This document shows positions 1 through 8,322 of a stretch of DNA of 62,109 nt, piece by piece (position 1 is the first letter of the stretch; each line of letters begins with the position of its first letter). Position numbers and translations under genes: made by a program. The notes under the pieces were generated by a model. That model was not told where the DNA came from and ran no database searches. It worked only from the letters and a program-made list of their open reading frames with translations. The DNA lies in contig NZ_FOXJ01000013.1 of NCBI RefSeq assembly GCF_900115685.1, positions 1-62,109 on the forward strand, written 5' to 3'. This DNA is from Variovorax sp. 770b2 (GTDB taxonomy: Bacteria > Pseudomonadota > Gammaproteobacteria > Burkholderiales > Burkholderiaceae_C).

Positions 1-2
1 AA

Positions 3-380
<378 letters not shown>

Positions 381-404
381 GCCGGACGCAAAGGAAACAT
401 CACC

Positions 405-719
405 ATGGCTACCAAGCAAAAAATCCGCATCCGCCTGAAGGCGTTCGACTACAAGCTGATCGACCAATCGGCTGCCGAGATCGTTGACACCGCCAAGCGC
501 ACCGGCGCGATCGTCAAGGGCCCCGTGCCCCTGCCGACCCGCATGAAGCGTTTCGACATCCTGCGTTCGCCGCACGTCAACAAGACGTCGCGCGACCAGC
601 TGGAAATCCGCACGCACCAGCGCCTGATGGACATCGTCGACCCGACCGACAAGACCGTGGACGCGCTGATGAAGCTCGACCTGCCGGCCGGCGTGGACGT
701 CGAGATCAAGCTGCAGTAA
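405..719 (+). CDS. rpsJ: 30S ribosomal protein S10
   Basis: S10 (104 aa) binds 16S rRNA in the head of the small subunit and also acts as NusE in transcription antitermination. The full-length family pattern is seen, including KIRIRLKAFDYKLID near the N-terminus, GPVPLPTRMKRFDILRSPH in the loop, and SRDQLEIRTHQRLMDI. The start ATG at 405 follows the run AAAGGAAA, a reasonable ribosome site. It lies 24 nt after tuf. In most bacteria rplC follows directly, but here a strong hairpin terminator comes immediately after the stop and two unrelated exported-protein genes intervene before rplC. Confidence 0.98.
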   Translation: MATKQKIRIRLKAFDYKLIDQSAAEIVDTAKRTGAIVKGPVPLPTRMKRFDILRSPHVNKTSRDQLEIRTHQRLMDIVDPTDKTVDALMKLDLPAGVDVEIKLQ

Positions 720-750
720 GTAGTAAGAACTCCCCGCGTCGCGTTTTGAC

Positions 751-789
751 AAAGCCCGCCTGCAGAAATGCAGGCGGGCTTTGTTTTTT
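751..789 (+). terminator. Intrinsic terminator after rpsJ
   Basis: A perfect 14-bp stem (751-764 pairs with 769-782) closes a GAAA tetraloop and is followed by a T-rich run (GTTTTTT). This is a textbook Rho-independent terminator. It should end most tuf-rpsJ transcripts and thereby separates rpsJ from the rest of the S10 operon. Confidence 0.93.
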
Positions 790-868
790 GCGGTGCGGCT
801 ATGGCATCCTCACGCACCGCTAATTCTTTCAAGCATCGGCCGCGGCTGAAACGAGGGCAGCACAAGCT

Positions 869-2452
869 ATGAGTCACAAGTTCTCTTTTGCGTTGGGCGC
901 GGCGTGCGTTGCCGCGGTACTGCTGGCGGGCTGCGGCGGTGGTGGGGGTGGAGGCGGCGGGGGCGGATTTCCCATCCTGCCGCCGCCGGGAAGTTCGGTC
1001 ACCCTGACCGGCACGGCCACCTACGAATCCGTTCCGAACACGAACGGTCCCCTTGTCTACTCCGCAACGACTGCCAAGCCGGTGCGCGGCGCCATGCTCG
1101 AAGTGCTCGACGCGACCTCCGCCGCGCAACTCGCAGTGAGCACCACCGACGACAGCGGCGCGTATTCGGTGTCCGTGCCCGCAAACACGTCGATCGTCGT
1201 GCGCGTGAGGGCGCAACTGACCCGTACCGGCGCCGGACCGACCTGGGATGTGAGCGTGCGCGACAACACGCAGAGCAGCGCCCTGTATTCCATGCAGTCG
1301 TCGCCCTTTTCGTCTGGGGCGGCCGCATCGACGCGCGACCTTCGCGCCGGGTCCGGCTGGGGTGGCTCGAGCTACAGCAGCCAGCGCGTGGCCGCACCGT
1401 TTGCCGTGCTCGACACGGTCTATACGGCGATGCAAAAGGTGTTGTCGATTGCTCCCGCAACGGCATTCCCGGTGCTGCGCGTGTTCTGGAGTCCCAACAA
1501 TGTGCCGGCCGGAGGCAGCGTTGCGGCCGGGCAGATTGGCAGCACTTTCTTCATCAACCGCAGCACTGGCCGCGAGATCTACGTTCTCGGCAAGGAAAAC
1601 GTCGACACCGACGAATACGATTCGCCCGTGATTGCGCATGAATGGGGCCACTACTACCAGTCGGCCTTCAGCCGCGACGACTCGCCGGGCGGGTCCCACT
1701 CGCTGGGCGAGCGGGTCGACCGGCGGCTCGCGTTTTCCGAGGGCTGGGGCAATGGCTGGTCGGGCATTGCGCTCGGGCGGAGCAACTACGTGGATTCGGT
1801 GGGCGCCCAGCAGGCCGGGGGCGGCAACGTGAATCTCTCGGTGGGCCCGACGACCAATCCGGGTTGGTATCGGGAGGGCTCGATCCAGTCCATCTTCTGG
1901 AATCTCAACCAGCAGGTCGGCTTCAAGCCCATCCACGACGCGATGACGGGCATCCTGTTCCGCAGCGGCGCTCCCGTCTCGTCGATCCATCCCTTCACGG
2001 CGGCGTTCAATGCGACGACGCCGGGAAGCGCCTCCGTGCTGGCAGGGTTGCTGAGTGGCCAGAACATCAGCACGACGGCCAACGATCCCTACGGCGACAC
2101 CGAAACGAACAGCGGGGGCCTGCCGGCGGTTCCGAACGTGGTGCAACCGATGTACCGGACGGCAACGGTGGGTGGCGCGCCAACCCAGGCATGCGTCTCC
2201 AACGTCGAAGGCGACGACAACAAGCTCGGCAGCTTCGCCTATCTTCGATTCACCGCGCCAGCCAACCGCGACTACCAGTTCACGGTGAACGGCGGTCCCG
2301 CGGGCGCCAATCCCGACTTCGACATCTTCCGGGGCGGCCTGGTCCCTCGGTCGAGCAACAAGGTCAGCCTGGGTGCCGGCGACTACGTTCTGGCCGTCAG
2401 CGATCTCAACAATTCCGGGGCATCGACATGCTTCAACGTCACCATTCAGTAG
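869..2452 (+). CDS. Poly-glycine lipoprotein with HEWGH zinc-metallopeptidase motif
   Basis: A 527-residue exported lipoprotein of unknown specific function. The signal peptide ends in a lipobox LAGC with Cys22 as the lipidation site, followed at once by eleven glycines and a Pro-rich linker. Residues about 45-115 resemble a carboxypeptidase-regulatory-like beta sandwich (KPVRGAMLEVLD, DDSGAYSVSVPANT). The motif HEWGH at 257-261 fits the HExxH zinc-binding and catalytic signature, and Glu291 in FSEGWGN is placed like the third ligand of gluzincins. The C-terminal ~80 residues look like a PPC-type domain (FRFTAPANRDYQFTVNG-like, GDYVLAVSDLN). It lies between the rpsJ terminator and rplC. The next gene starts 11 nt after its stop and is probably in the same transcript. 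Peptidase activity is inferred from the motif only; no family name was recognised. Confidence 0.75.
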   Translation: MSHKFSFALGAACVAAVLLAGCGGGGGGGGGGGFPILPPPGSSVTLTGTATYESVPNTNGPLVYSATTAKPVRGAMLEVLDATSAAQLAVSTTDDSGAYSVSVPANTSIVVRVRAQLTRTGAGPTWDVSVRDNTQSSALYSMQSSPFSSGAAASTRDLRAGSGWGGSSYSSQRVAAPFAVLDTVYTAMQKVLSIAPATAFPVLRVFWSPNNVPAGGSVAAGQIGSTFFINRSTGREIYVLGKENVDTDEYDSPVIAHEWGHYYQSAFSRDDSPGGSHSLGERVDRRLAFSEGWGNGWSGIALGRSNYVDSVGAQQAGGGNVNLSVGPTTNPGWYREGSIQSIFWNLNQQVGFKPIHDAMTGILFRSGAPVSSIHPFTAAFNATTPGSASVLAGLLSGQNISTTANDPYGDTETNSGGLPAVPNVVQPMYRTATVGGAPTQACVSNVEGDDNKLGSFAYLRFTAPANRDYQFTVNGGPAGANPDFDIFRGGLVPRSSNKVSLGAGDYVLAVSDLNNSGASTCFNVTIQ

Positions 2453-2463
2453 GGAAGGCCGTC

Positions 2464-2994
2464 ATGAACATCCGATCAGGCTCGATGATCTCCATGGCAT
2501 TCCTTGCTCTGGCTGTGCTCTCGGCACCGGCCATGGCCGACGGCACGCCGGGCGTGCACCATGCCAAATCGACTTCGCACCGCGGCGCACCCATGACGAC
2601 CGCCGCGCGGAAGCCGAATGACTCCGGCGTGACGCTGCAATTCCGGCTCGATGCCGTGCCGCAGGTGGGCCGCGGCACACCCGTCGTGCTGCAGTTCGGC
2701 GGCGTGACCGATCCGGACGGCGCGACGGTGCGCTTCAGCGCCGATGCCGGCCTGACGATTTCGGGCAACGACACCCTGGCGCTGCCGACGGCAAGGCGCA
2801 CCTCCGCGACCGTCACCGTGGTGAGCGAGCGCGAAGGCCTCGGATACCTCAATGTCTTCATCACGCAAAAGGGCGCCGTGAGCGCCATTTCCATCCCCAT
2901 CCAGACCGGCGCGGCAGCCCCGGTCCTGAAGTCTTCAGGCGAACTGAAATCCGCGCCGGACGGGGAAAGCATCATCACGATGCCTGCCAAGTAG
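2464..2994 (+). CDS. Small exported protein of unknown function
   Basis: A 176-residue protein with a clear signal peptide (MNIRSGSMISMAFLALAVL, then an AMA cleavage site near residue 24), so probably periplasmic or secreted. The mature part is rich in Thr, Ala and Val, with alternating hydrophobic stretches suggesting an all-beta fold (VTLQFRLDAVPQVGRGTP, GLGYLNVFITQKGAVSA). No cysteines occur in the mature region and no catalytic motif was seen. The ATG was chosen because it begins the signal peptide and lies 11 nt after the metallopeptidase gene's stop, which suggests an operon of two. It could be a partner or inhibitor of that putative peptidase, but nothing in the sequence proves this. 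Confidence 0.72.
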   Translation: MNIRSGSMISMAFLALAVLSAPAMADGTPGVHHAKSTSHRGAPMTTAARKPNDSGVTLQFRLDAVPQVGRGTPVVLQFGGVTDPDGATVRFSADAGLTISGNDTLALPTARRTSATVTVVSEREGLGYLNVFITQKGAVSAISIPIQTGAAAPVLKSSGELKSAPDGESIITMPAK

Positions 2995-3051
2995 GCAGAA
3001 AACAGGCGAAAAGGGTCGGATCGCCTCCGAAAATCCGGCCCGCAACACCGC

Positions 3052-3081
3052 TTGCACGGCGCCCGCATGGCGGGCTATAAT
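3052..3081 (+). promoter_or_regulatory. Sigma-70-type promoter for rplC and the rest of the S10 operon
   Basis: A perfect -10 hexamer TATAAT (3076-3081) is preceded by TTGCAC (3052-3057) with an 18-bp spacer. It lies about 145 nt upstream of rplC, downstream of the two inserted genes. This gives a means to transcribe rplC onward independently of rpsJ. The long leader 3082-3225 could carry L4-type autoregulation, as the S10 leader does in E. coli, but I could not fold it reliably. Confidence 0.7.
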
Positions 3082-3225
3082 CGCTGGCTCTGCCCTTGGT
3101 GCGTCCACATGGGTAGCTTGAGCAGAGATTTATCAACCTTCTTTCGATGGCTGGGAAACCGGTCAAACGCTGTCGCCAATTGAAGTGGCAGCGGCGAAGG
3201 GAGCTTCCATTTTTGGAGAAAACAA

Positions 3226-3906
3226 ATGAGTCTGAGCAACTCCCTCGGGTTGCTGGGCCGCAAGGTGGGGATGATGCGTCTCTTCACCGATGACGGGGAC
3301 GCAGTTCCTGTCACGGTGGTGGATGTGTCCAACAACCGTGTGACCCAGATCAAGTCCCAAGAGACCGATGGCTACGTCGCCCTGCAGGTGACGTTCGGTT
3401 CGCGCAAAGCATCGCGCGTGACCAAGCCCGAAGCCGGCCACCTCGCCAAGGCGGGTGTCGAAGCTGGCGAAATCATCCAGGAATTCCGCGTTACCGCCGA
3501 AACCGCAGGTCAGCACAAGGCTGGCGGCGTGATCGCAGCGGGCAGCGTGTTTTCCGTGGGCCAGAAGGTGGACGTGCAAGGCACCTCCATCGGCAAGGGT
3601 TTCGCAGGCACGATCAAGCGCCACAACATGAAGTCGCAACGCGCGTCGCACGGTAACAGCCGTTCGCACAACGTTCCCGGCTCGATCGGCATGGCACAAG
3701 ACCCCGGTCGCGTGTTCCCCGGCAAGCGCATGACGGGTCACCTCGGCGATGTGACCAAGACCACGCAAAACCTCGATGTGTTCCGCATCGACGAAGCGCG
3801 TCAACTGCTGCTCATCAAGGGCGCGATCCCGGGTTCGAAGGGTGGCTTCGTCACCGTGCGTCCCGCCATCAAGGCCAAGCCGCAAGCGGCTGAAGGAGCG
3901 AAGTAA
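3226..3906 (+). CDS. rplC: 50S ribosomal protein L3
   Basis: L3 (226 aa) is an early-assembly protein reaching toward the peptidyl transferase centre. The N-terminus [19 protein letters not shown] and the central block [19 protein letters not shown] are diagnostic. The Gln in GMAQDPG is the position methylated by PrmB in other proteobacteria. Its stop overlaps the rplD start (TAATG), so translation is coupled. It is first in the transcript from the 3052-3081 promoter rather than second after rpsJ, which is the unusual aspect of this locus. Confidence 0.98.
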
Positions 3907-4526
3907 TGCAACTCGAACTCCTGAACGAACAAGGCCAGGCCGCGTCGAAGTACGACGCTCCCGAGACCGTGTTCGGCCGTGACTACAACGAAGACCTGGT
4001 CCACCAGATCGTCGTTGCATTCCAGGCCAACGCCCGCCAAGGCACGCGCGCCCAGAAGGACCGCGAGCAGGTCAAGCACTCGACCAAGAAGCCTTTCAAG
4101 CAAAAGGGAACGGGCCGCGCCCGTGCCGGTATGACGTCCTCGCCGCTGTGGCGCGGGGGTGGTCGTATCTTCCCGAACATGCCTGACGAAAACTTCTCGC
4201 AGAAGATCAACAAGAAGATGTACCGCGCCGGCATGGCCGCCATCTTCTCGCAGCTCGCTCGCGAAGGCCGTCTGGCCGTGGTGGATTCGCTGACTGTGGA
4301 TTCGCCCAAGACGAAGCCGCTGGCAGCCCGTTTCAAGGCAATGAATCTCGAGTCCGTGCTCGTGATCGCCGAAGAAGTCGACGAAAACCTGTACCTTGCC
4401 TCGCGCAATCTGGTCAACATCCTCGTGGTCGAACCCCGTTACGCCGATCCGGTGTCGCTGGTTCACTACAAGAAGGTGCTGGTCACCAAGGGTGCCGTCG
4501 ACAAGCTCAAGGAGATGTTCGCATGA
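3906..4526 (+). CDS. rplD: 50S ribosomal protein L4
   Basis: L4 (206 aa) binds 23S rRNA domain I and lines the exit tunnel. In enterics it also represses the S10 operon. Visible family blocks are [19 protein letters not shown] and [14 protein letters not shown] (the tunnel loop), and [18 protein letters not shown]. It starts 1 nt inside the rplC stop and its own stop overlaps rplW by 4 nt (ATGA), so the three genes are translationally coupled. Confidence 0.98.
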
Positions 4527-4858
4527 GCCGCGTGAACCCTACCGCCGCTGAACGTACGTTCGAAGAAGGCCGCCTGATGGCGGTGCTGGTCGCCCCGATC
4601 GTGTCCGAAAAGGCAACGATGGTCGGCGAGAAGTCGAACGCTGTCACTTTCAAGGTGCTGCAAGACGCCACCAAGCCCGAGATCAAGGCCGCTGTCGAAC
4701 TGATGTTCAAGGTCGAAGTCCAGGGCGTGTCGGTGCTCAACACCAAGGGCAAGACCAAGCGCTTTGGCAAGTCCATCGGCCGCCGCGACAACGTTCGCAA
4801 GGCCTATGTGACCCTGAAGCCAGGTCAAGAGCTCAACCTCGTCGGGGAAGGCGCTTAA
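4523..4858 (+). CDS. rplW: 50S ribosomal protein L23
   Basis: L23 (111 aa) sits at the exit of the ribosomal tunnel and docks trigger factor and SRP. The core ([30 protein letters not shown] region, [15 protein letters not shown]) is typical. The N-terminus carries about 18 extra residues before the [13 protein letters not shown] block. An internal ATG near 4577 would give the usual ~93-residue protein, but the upstream ATG overlaps the rplD stop (ATGA), which favours the longer form. Confidence 0.96.
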
Positions 4859-4860
4859 TC

Positions 4861-5685
4861 ATGGCCGTCATCAAGATGAAACCCACTTCGCCGGGCCAAC
4901 GCGGCGCGGTGAAGATTTCGCGTGACCACCTGCACAAGGGTGCTCCTCACGCAGCCCTGCTGGAACCCCAGTTCCAGAAGGCCGGCCGCAACAACAACGG
5001 CCACATCACGATCCGTCATCGTGGCGGCGGTGCCAAGCACCACTACCGCGTTGTCGACTTCGTGCGCAACAAGGACGGCATCCCGGCCAAGGTCGAACGC
5101 ATCGAGTACGACCCGAACCGCACCGCCCACATCGCTCTGGTTTGCTACGCCGACGGCGAGCGCCGCTACATCATCGCCCCGCGCGGTCTTGAAGCCGGTG
5201 CAACGCTGCTGTCGGGCGCCGAAGCCCCGATCCGCGCCGGCAACACCCTGCCGATCCGCAACATCCCGGTCGGCTCGACGATCCACTGCATCGAACTGCA
5301 ACCCGGCAAGGGCGCGCAGATCGCACGTTCCGCCGGTACGTCGGCAACGCTGCTGGCCCGTGAAGGCGTCTACGCCCAGGTCCGCATGCGCTCCGGCGAA
5401 GTCCGCCGCATTCACATCGAATGCCGCGCGACCATCGGCGAAGTGGCCAACGAAGAGCACAGCCTGCGCCAACTCGGCAAGGCCGGTGCGAAGCGTCACA
5501 TGGGTATTCGCCCGACCGTTCGCGGTGTGGTGATGAACCCGGTCGACCACCCGCACGGTGGCGGCGAAGGCAAGACTGGCGAAGGCCGCCACCCTGTCGA
5601 CCCATGGGGCAACCTGACCAAGGGCTATCGCACCCGTAACAACAAGCGCACGCAGGTCTTCATCGTGTCGCGTCGCAAGAAGTAA
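4861..5685 (+). CDS. rplB: 50S ribosomal protein L2
   Basis: L2 (274 aa) supports the peptidyl transferase centre and intersubunit bridge B7b. The most conserved stretch, HPHGGGEGKTGEGRHPVDPWG region near residues 229-250, is present, with the peptidyl-transferase-associated His in the VDHPHGG motif. Length is typical. It begins 2 nt after the rplW stop. Confidence 0.98.
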   Translation: MAVIKMKPTSPGQRGAVKISRDHLHKGAPHAALLEPQFQKAGRNNNGHITIRHRGGGAKHHYRVVDFVRNKDGIPAKVERIEYDPNRTAHIALVCYADGERRYIIAPRGLEAGATLLSGAEAPIRAGNTLPIRNIPVGSTIHCIELQPGKGAQIARSAGTSATLLAREGVYAQVRMRSGEVRRIHIECRATIGEVANEEHSLRQLGKAGAKRHMGIRPTVRGVVMNPVDHPHGGGEGKTGEGRHPVDPWGNLTKGYRTRNNKRTQVFIVSRRKK

Positions 5686-5695
5686 GGGATAGCCC

Positions 5696-5974
5696 ATGAC
5701 TCGCTCTCTCAAAAAGGGTCCTTTCGTCGACCACCACCTGGTGGCCAAGGCCGACAAGGCCGTGACGACCAAGGACAAGAAGCCGATCAAGACCTGGTCG
5801 CGTCGTTCGATGGTTCTGCCCGAGTTCATCGGTCTGACCATCGCCGTGCACAACGGCAAGCAACACGTGCCTGTGTACATCACCGACCAGATGGTCGGCC
5901 ACAAGCTCGGCGAATTTGCGCTCACGCGCACGTTCAAGGGGCACCCCGCGGACAAAAAAGTCCAGAAGAAGTAA
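5696..5974 (+). CDS. rpsS: 30S ribosomal protein S19
   Basis: S19 (92 aa) is in the 30S head near the A-site finger. It opens with the family signature TRSLKKGPFVDHHL and contains WSRRSMVLPEFIGLTIAVHNG and GHKLGEFALTRTFKGH. Full length, 10 nt after rplB, within the same operon. Confidence 0.98.
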   Translation: MTRSLKKGPFVDHHLVAKADKAVTTKDKKPIKTWSRRSMVLPEFIGLTIAVHNGKQHVPVYITDQMVGHKLGEFALTRTFKGHPADKKVQKK

Positions 5975-5983
5975 GGAACGACC

Positions 5984-6316
5984 ATGTCTGAAACACGTGC
6001 AGTCCTCCGCGGTGTCCGCCTCTCGGTCGACAAGGGCCGTCTGGTCGCGGACCTCATTCGCGGCAAGAAGGTCGATCAAGCGCTCAACGTTCTGCAGTTC
6101 ACGCAGAAAAAGGCCGCTGTGATCATCAAGAAGGTGCTCGAGTCGGCTATCGCCAACGCCGAGCACAACGACGGTGCCGACATCGACGAGCTGAAGGTCA
6201 AGACCATCTACGTCGAGCAAGGTGCAACGCTCAAGCGCTTCACGGCGCGGGCCAAGGGTCGCGGCAATCGCATCAGCAAGCCCACGTGCCATGTGTACGT
6301 GACGGTTGGCAACTAA
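5984..6316 (+). CDS. rplV: 50S ribosomal protein L22
   Basis: L22 (110 aa) lines the exit tunnel with a long beta-hairpin. The hairpin region (EQGATLKRFTARAKGRGN) and the final HVYVTVGN are typical. It starts 9 nt after rpsS with RBS AAGGAA, and precedes rpsC by 17 nt. Confidence 0.98.
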   Translation: MSETRAVLRGVRLSVDKGRLVADLIRGKKVDQALNVLQFTQKKAAVIIKKVLESAIANAEHNDGADIDELKVKTIYVEQGATLKRFTARAKGRGNRISKPTCHVYVTVGN

Positions 6317-6333
6317 GAAGGCCTGGAAGAAAT

Positions 6334-7263
6334 ATGGGACAGAAAATCCACCCAACCGGGTTCCGCCTTGCGGTTACCCGTAACTGGTCCAGCCGCTGGT
6401 ACGCAAGCGACCGCGATTTCGCGGGCATGCTGGCCGAAGACATCAAGGTTCGCGAATACCTGAAGAAGAAGCTGAAGAACGCTTCGGTCTCGCGCGTCAT
6501 GATCGAGCGCCCCGCCAAGAACGCACGCATCACGATCTACTCGGCACGTCCGGGCGTCGTGATCGGCAAGAAGGGCGAAGACATCGAGAACCTCAAGCGC
6601 GAACTGGGCAAGCAGCTCGGCGTGCCGGTGGCCGTCAACATCGAAGAAGTGCGCAAGCCCGAAATCGATGCCCAACTGATCGCCGACAGCATCACGCAGC
6701 AGCTCGAAAAGCGGATCATGTTCCGCCGTGCCATGAAGCGCGCCATGCAAAACGCCATGCGTCTGGGTGCCCTGGGCATCAAGATCATGTCGTCGGGCCG
6801 CCTGAACGGCATCGAAATCGCTCGTTGCGAGTGGTACCGCGAAGGTCGCGTGCCGCTTCACACCCTGCGCGCCGACATCGACTACGGCACCTCGGAAGCC
6901 AAGACCACCTACGGCGTCATTGGCGTCAAGGTCTGGGTCTACAAGGGCGACACGCTGGGTCGCAACGACCTGCCGGCCGTCGAAACGCCGCGTCCCGACG
7001 AAGAACGTCGTCCGCGTGGTCCCCGCCGTGATGGTCGCCCTGGCGACCGTCCAGGTGGTGACCGTCGTGGTCCCAGCTCCGGCCCCCGCGCCGGCGGCCG
7101 TGGCCCGATCGGTGGCAACACCGCACCGGCCGATGGCAGCGACAAGCCCGCAGAAGCCACTGGTGCAGCTCCGGCTGCTCCGGGTGCAGACTCGAAACCC
7201 GCCGTTAAGCGCGTCCGCAAAGCCGCGCCAGCTGCAGCAGCTGACGGTGCCAAGACCGAGTGA
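6334..7263 (+). CDS. rpsC: 30S ribosomal protein S3 with long C-terminal extension
   Basis: S3 (309 aa) is in the mRNA entry channel of the 30S head and contains a KH domain (RPGVVIGKKGEDIENLKREL). The first ~225 residues match the family (MGQKIHPTGFRLAVTRNWSS to GVIGVKVWVYKGDTL). The remaining ~80 residues are an Arg/Gly/Pro-rich then Ala/Lys-rich tail (RRPRGPRRDGRPGDRPGGDR, then APAAPGADSKPAVKRVRKA), much longer than the ~233-residue E. coli protein. The ATG at 6334 is set by the invariant MGQK N-terminus; an upstream in-frame ATG at 6286 overlaps rplV and is rejected. Confidence 0.97.
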   Translation: MGQKIHPTGFRLAVTRNWSSRWYASDRDFAGMLAEDIKVREYLKKKLKNASVSRVMIERPAKNARITIYSARPGVVIGKKGEDIENLKRELGKQLGVPVAVNIEEVRKPEIDAQLIADSITQQLEKRIMFRRAMKRAMQNAMRLGALGIKIMSSGRLNGIEIARCEWYREGRVPLHTLRADIDYGTSEAKTTYGVIGVKVWVYKGDTLGRNDLPAVETPRPDEERRPRGPRRDGRPGDRPGGDRRGPSSGPRAGGRGPIGGNTAPADGSDKPAEATGAAPAAPGADSKPAVKRVRKAAPAAAADGAKTE

Positions 7264-7291
7264 TCGGTCTTAGAACTACGGAGTATTAAAA

Positions 7292-7708
7292 ATGCTGCAA
7301 CCTGCACGCAGAAAGTTCCGCAAGGAACAAAAGGGCCGCAACACCGGCATCGCAACCCGGGGCAACTCGGTTGCCTTCGGTGACTTCGGTCTCAAATGCA
7401 CCGACCGCGGTCGCCTCACGGCACGCCAGATCGAAGCCGCTCGCCGCGCAATTTCGCGTCACGTGAAGCGCGGTGGCCGTATCTGGATCCGCGTGTTCCC
7501 GGACAAGCCGATCTCTACCAAGCCCGCCGAAGTTCGGATGGGTAACGGTAAGGGCAACCCCGAGTACTACGTCGCTGAAATCCAGCCTGGCAAGATCGTG
7601 TTCGAGATCGTCGGCGTGCCCGAAGAACTCGCCCGCGAAGCGTTCCGCCTGGCCGCCGCCAAGCTTCCGCTGCGCACGACGTTCGTCGCTCGCCAGCTCG
7701 GCGCCTGA
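7292..7708 (+). CDS. rplP: 50S ribosomal protein L16
   Basis: L16 (138 aa) helps position tRNA in the A and P sites. The start LQPARRKFRKEQKGRNTG, the middle GRIWIRVFPDKPISTKPAE and GKGNPEYYVAEIQPG are diagnostic. A GGAG ribosome site lies 9 nt upstream. It is 13 nt from rpmC. Confidence 0.98.
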   Translation: MLQPARRKFRKEQKGRNTGIATRGNSVAFGDFGLKCTDRGRLTARQIEAARRAISRHVKRGGRIWIRVFPDKPISTKPAEVRMGNGKGNPEYYVAEIQPGKIVFEIVGVPEELAREAFRLAAAKLPLRTTFVARQLGA

Positions 7709-7721
7709 GAGGAGAACACCC

Positions 7722-7973
7722 ATGGCAACACGTAAGAAAAAAGAGACCGTGGCTCCGGCCAAGGTGACCAAGGCTGCAACCCTGCGCACGAAAGACGTCG
7801 CAGCGCTGCAAGCCGAAGTCAAAGACCTGCAAAAGGCCCATTTCGGCCTGCGCATGCAAAAAGCCACGCAACAGCTGTCGAACACCTCGACGCTGCGCGT
7901 GACGCGCCGCGACATCGCGCGCGCCAAGACCATTCTTGCGCAGAAGCAGCAAGAAACCCAAGCCGCCAAGTAA
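7722..7973 (+). CDS. rpmC: 50S ribosomal protein L29 with extended N-terminus
   Basis: L29 (83 aa) is an alpha-helical hairpin near the tunnel exit. The core (LQAEVKDLQKAHFGLRMQKA and TLRVTRRDIARAKTIL) is clear. About 20 additional Lys/Thr/Ala-rich residues precede the normal start (ATRKKKETVAPAKVTKAA); the usual family length is near 63-68. The ATG at 7722 has a GGAG ribosome site 7-10 nt upstream (gagaggagaacacccATG), so the extension appears to be translated. Confidence 0.95.
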   Translation: MATRKKKETVAPAKVTKAATLRTKDVAALQAEVKDLQKAHFGLRMQKATQQLSNTSTLRVTRRDIARAKTILAQKQQETQAAK

Positions 7974-7982
7974 GGAGTGAAC

Positions 7983-8252
7983 ATGACGGAAGCTAAAAAA
8001 TCCCTCAAGCGCACCTTGATCGGCAAGGTGGTCAGCGACAAGCGTGCCAAGACCGTGACCGTGCTGGTCGAGCGCCGTGTGAAGCACGAGCTCTACGGCA
8101 AGATCGTGGCCAAGACGAGCAAGTACCACGCCCATGACGAAAATGGCGTGTACAAGCTGGGCGACACCATCGAGATCACGGAAAGCCGTCCGATCTCCAA
8201 GACCAAGAACTGGGTTGTGACCCGCTTGGTCGAGAAGGCCGTGCTGGTCTGA
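7983..8252 (+). CDS. rpsQ: 30S ribosomal protein S17
   Basis: S17 (89 aa) is an OB-fold primary 16S-binding protein. LIGKVVSDKRAKTVTVLVER, SKYHAHDENG and GDTIEITESRPISKTKNW are characteristic. The ATG at 7983 follows AAGGAG (7972-7977) at the right distance; a GTG at 7977 lies inside that ribosome site and is not the start. It is the last gene of the S10 operon, as in E. coli, and is followed by a terminator. Confidence 0.98.
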   Translation: MTEAKKSLKRTLIGKVVSDKRAKTVTVLVERRVKHELYGKIVAKTSKYHAHDENGVYKLGDTIEITESRPISKTKNWVVTRLVEKAVLV

Positions 8253-8277
8253 TCATCGAGTCGAACGACTCAACTGG

Positions 8278-8309
8278 AAACGGCCCACAATGTGGGCCGT
8301 TTTTCTTTT
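8278..8309 (+). terminator. Intrinsic terminator ending the S10 operon
   Basis: An 11-bp perfect stem AAACGGCCCAC / GTGGGCCGTTT (8278-8288 with 8292-8302) with an AAT loop is followed by TTCTTTTT. Its U-tract runs directly into the ribosome-binding site of the peroxiredoxin gene (CAGGAG at 8311-8316). Confidence 0.92.
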
Positions 8310-8322
8310 TCAGGAGCATTCA

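Noticed and set aside
449..2146. Long minus-strand open frame (565 codons) across rpsJ and the metallopeptidase gene
   Set aside because: High-GC antisense shadow rich in Arg, His and Ala without domain pattern; the plus-strand genes have clear motifs and signals.
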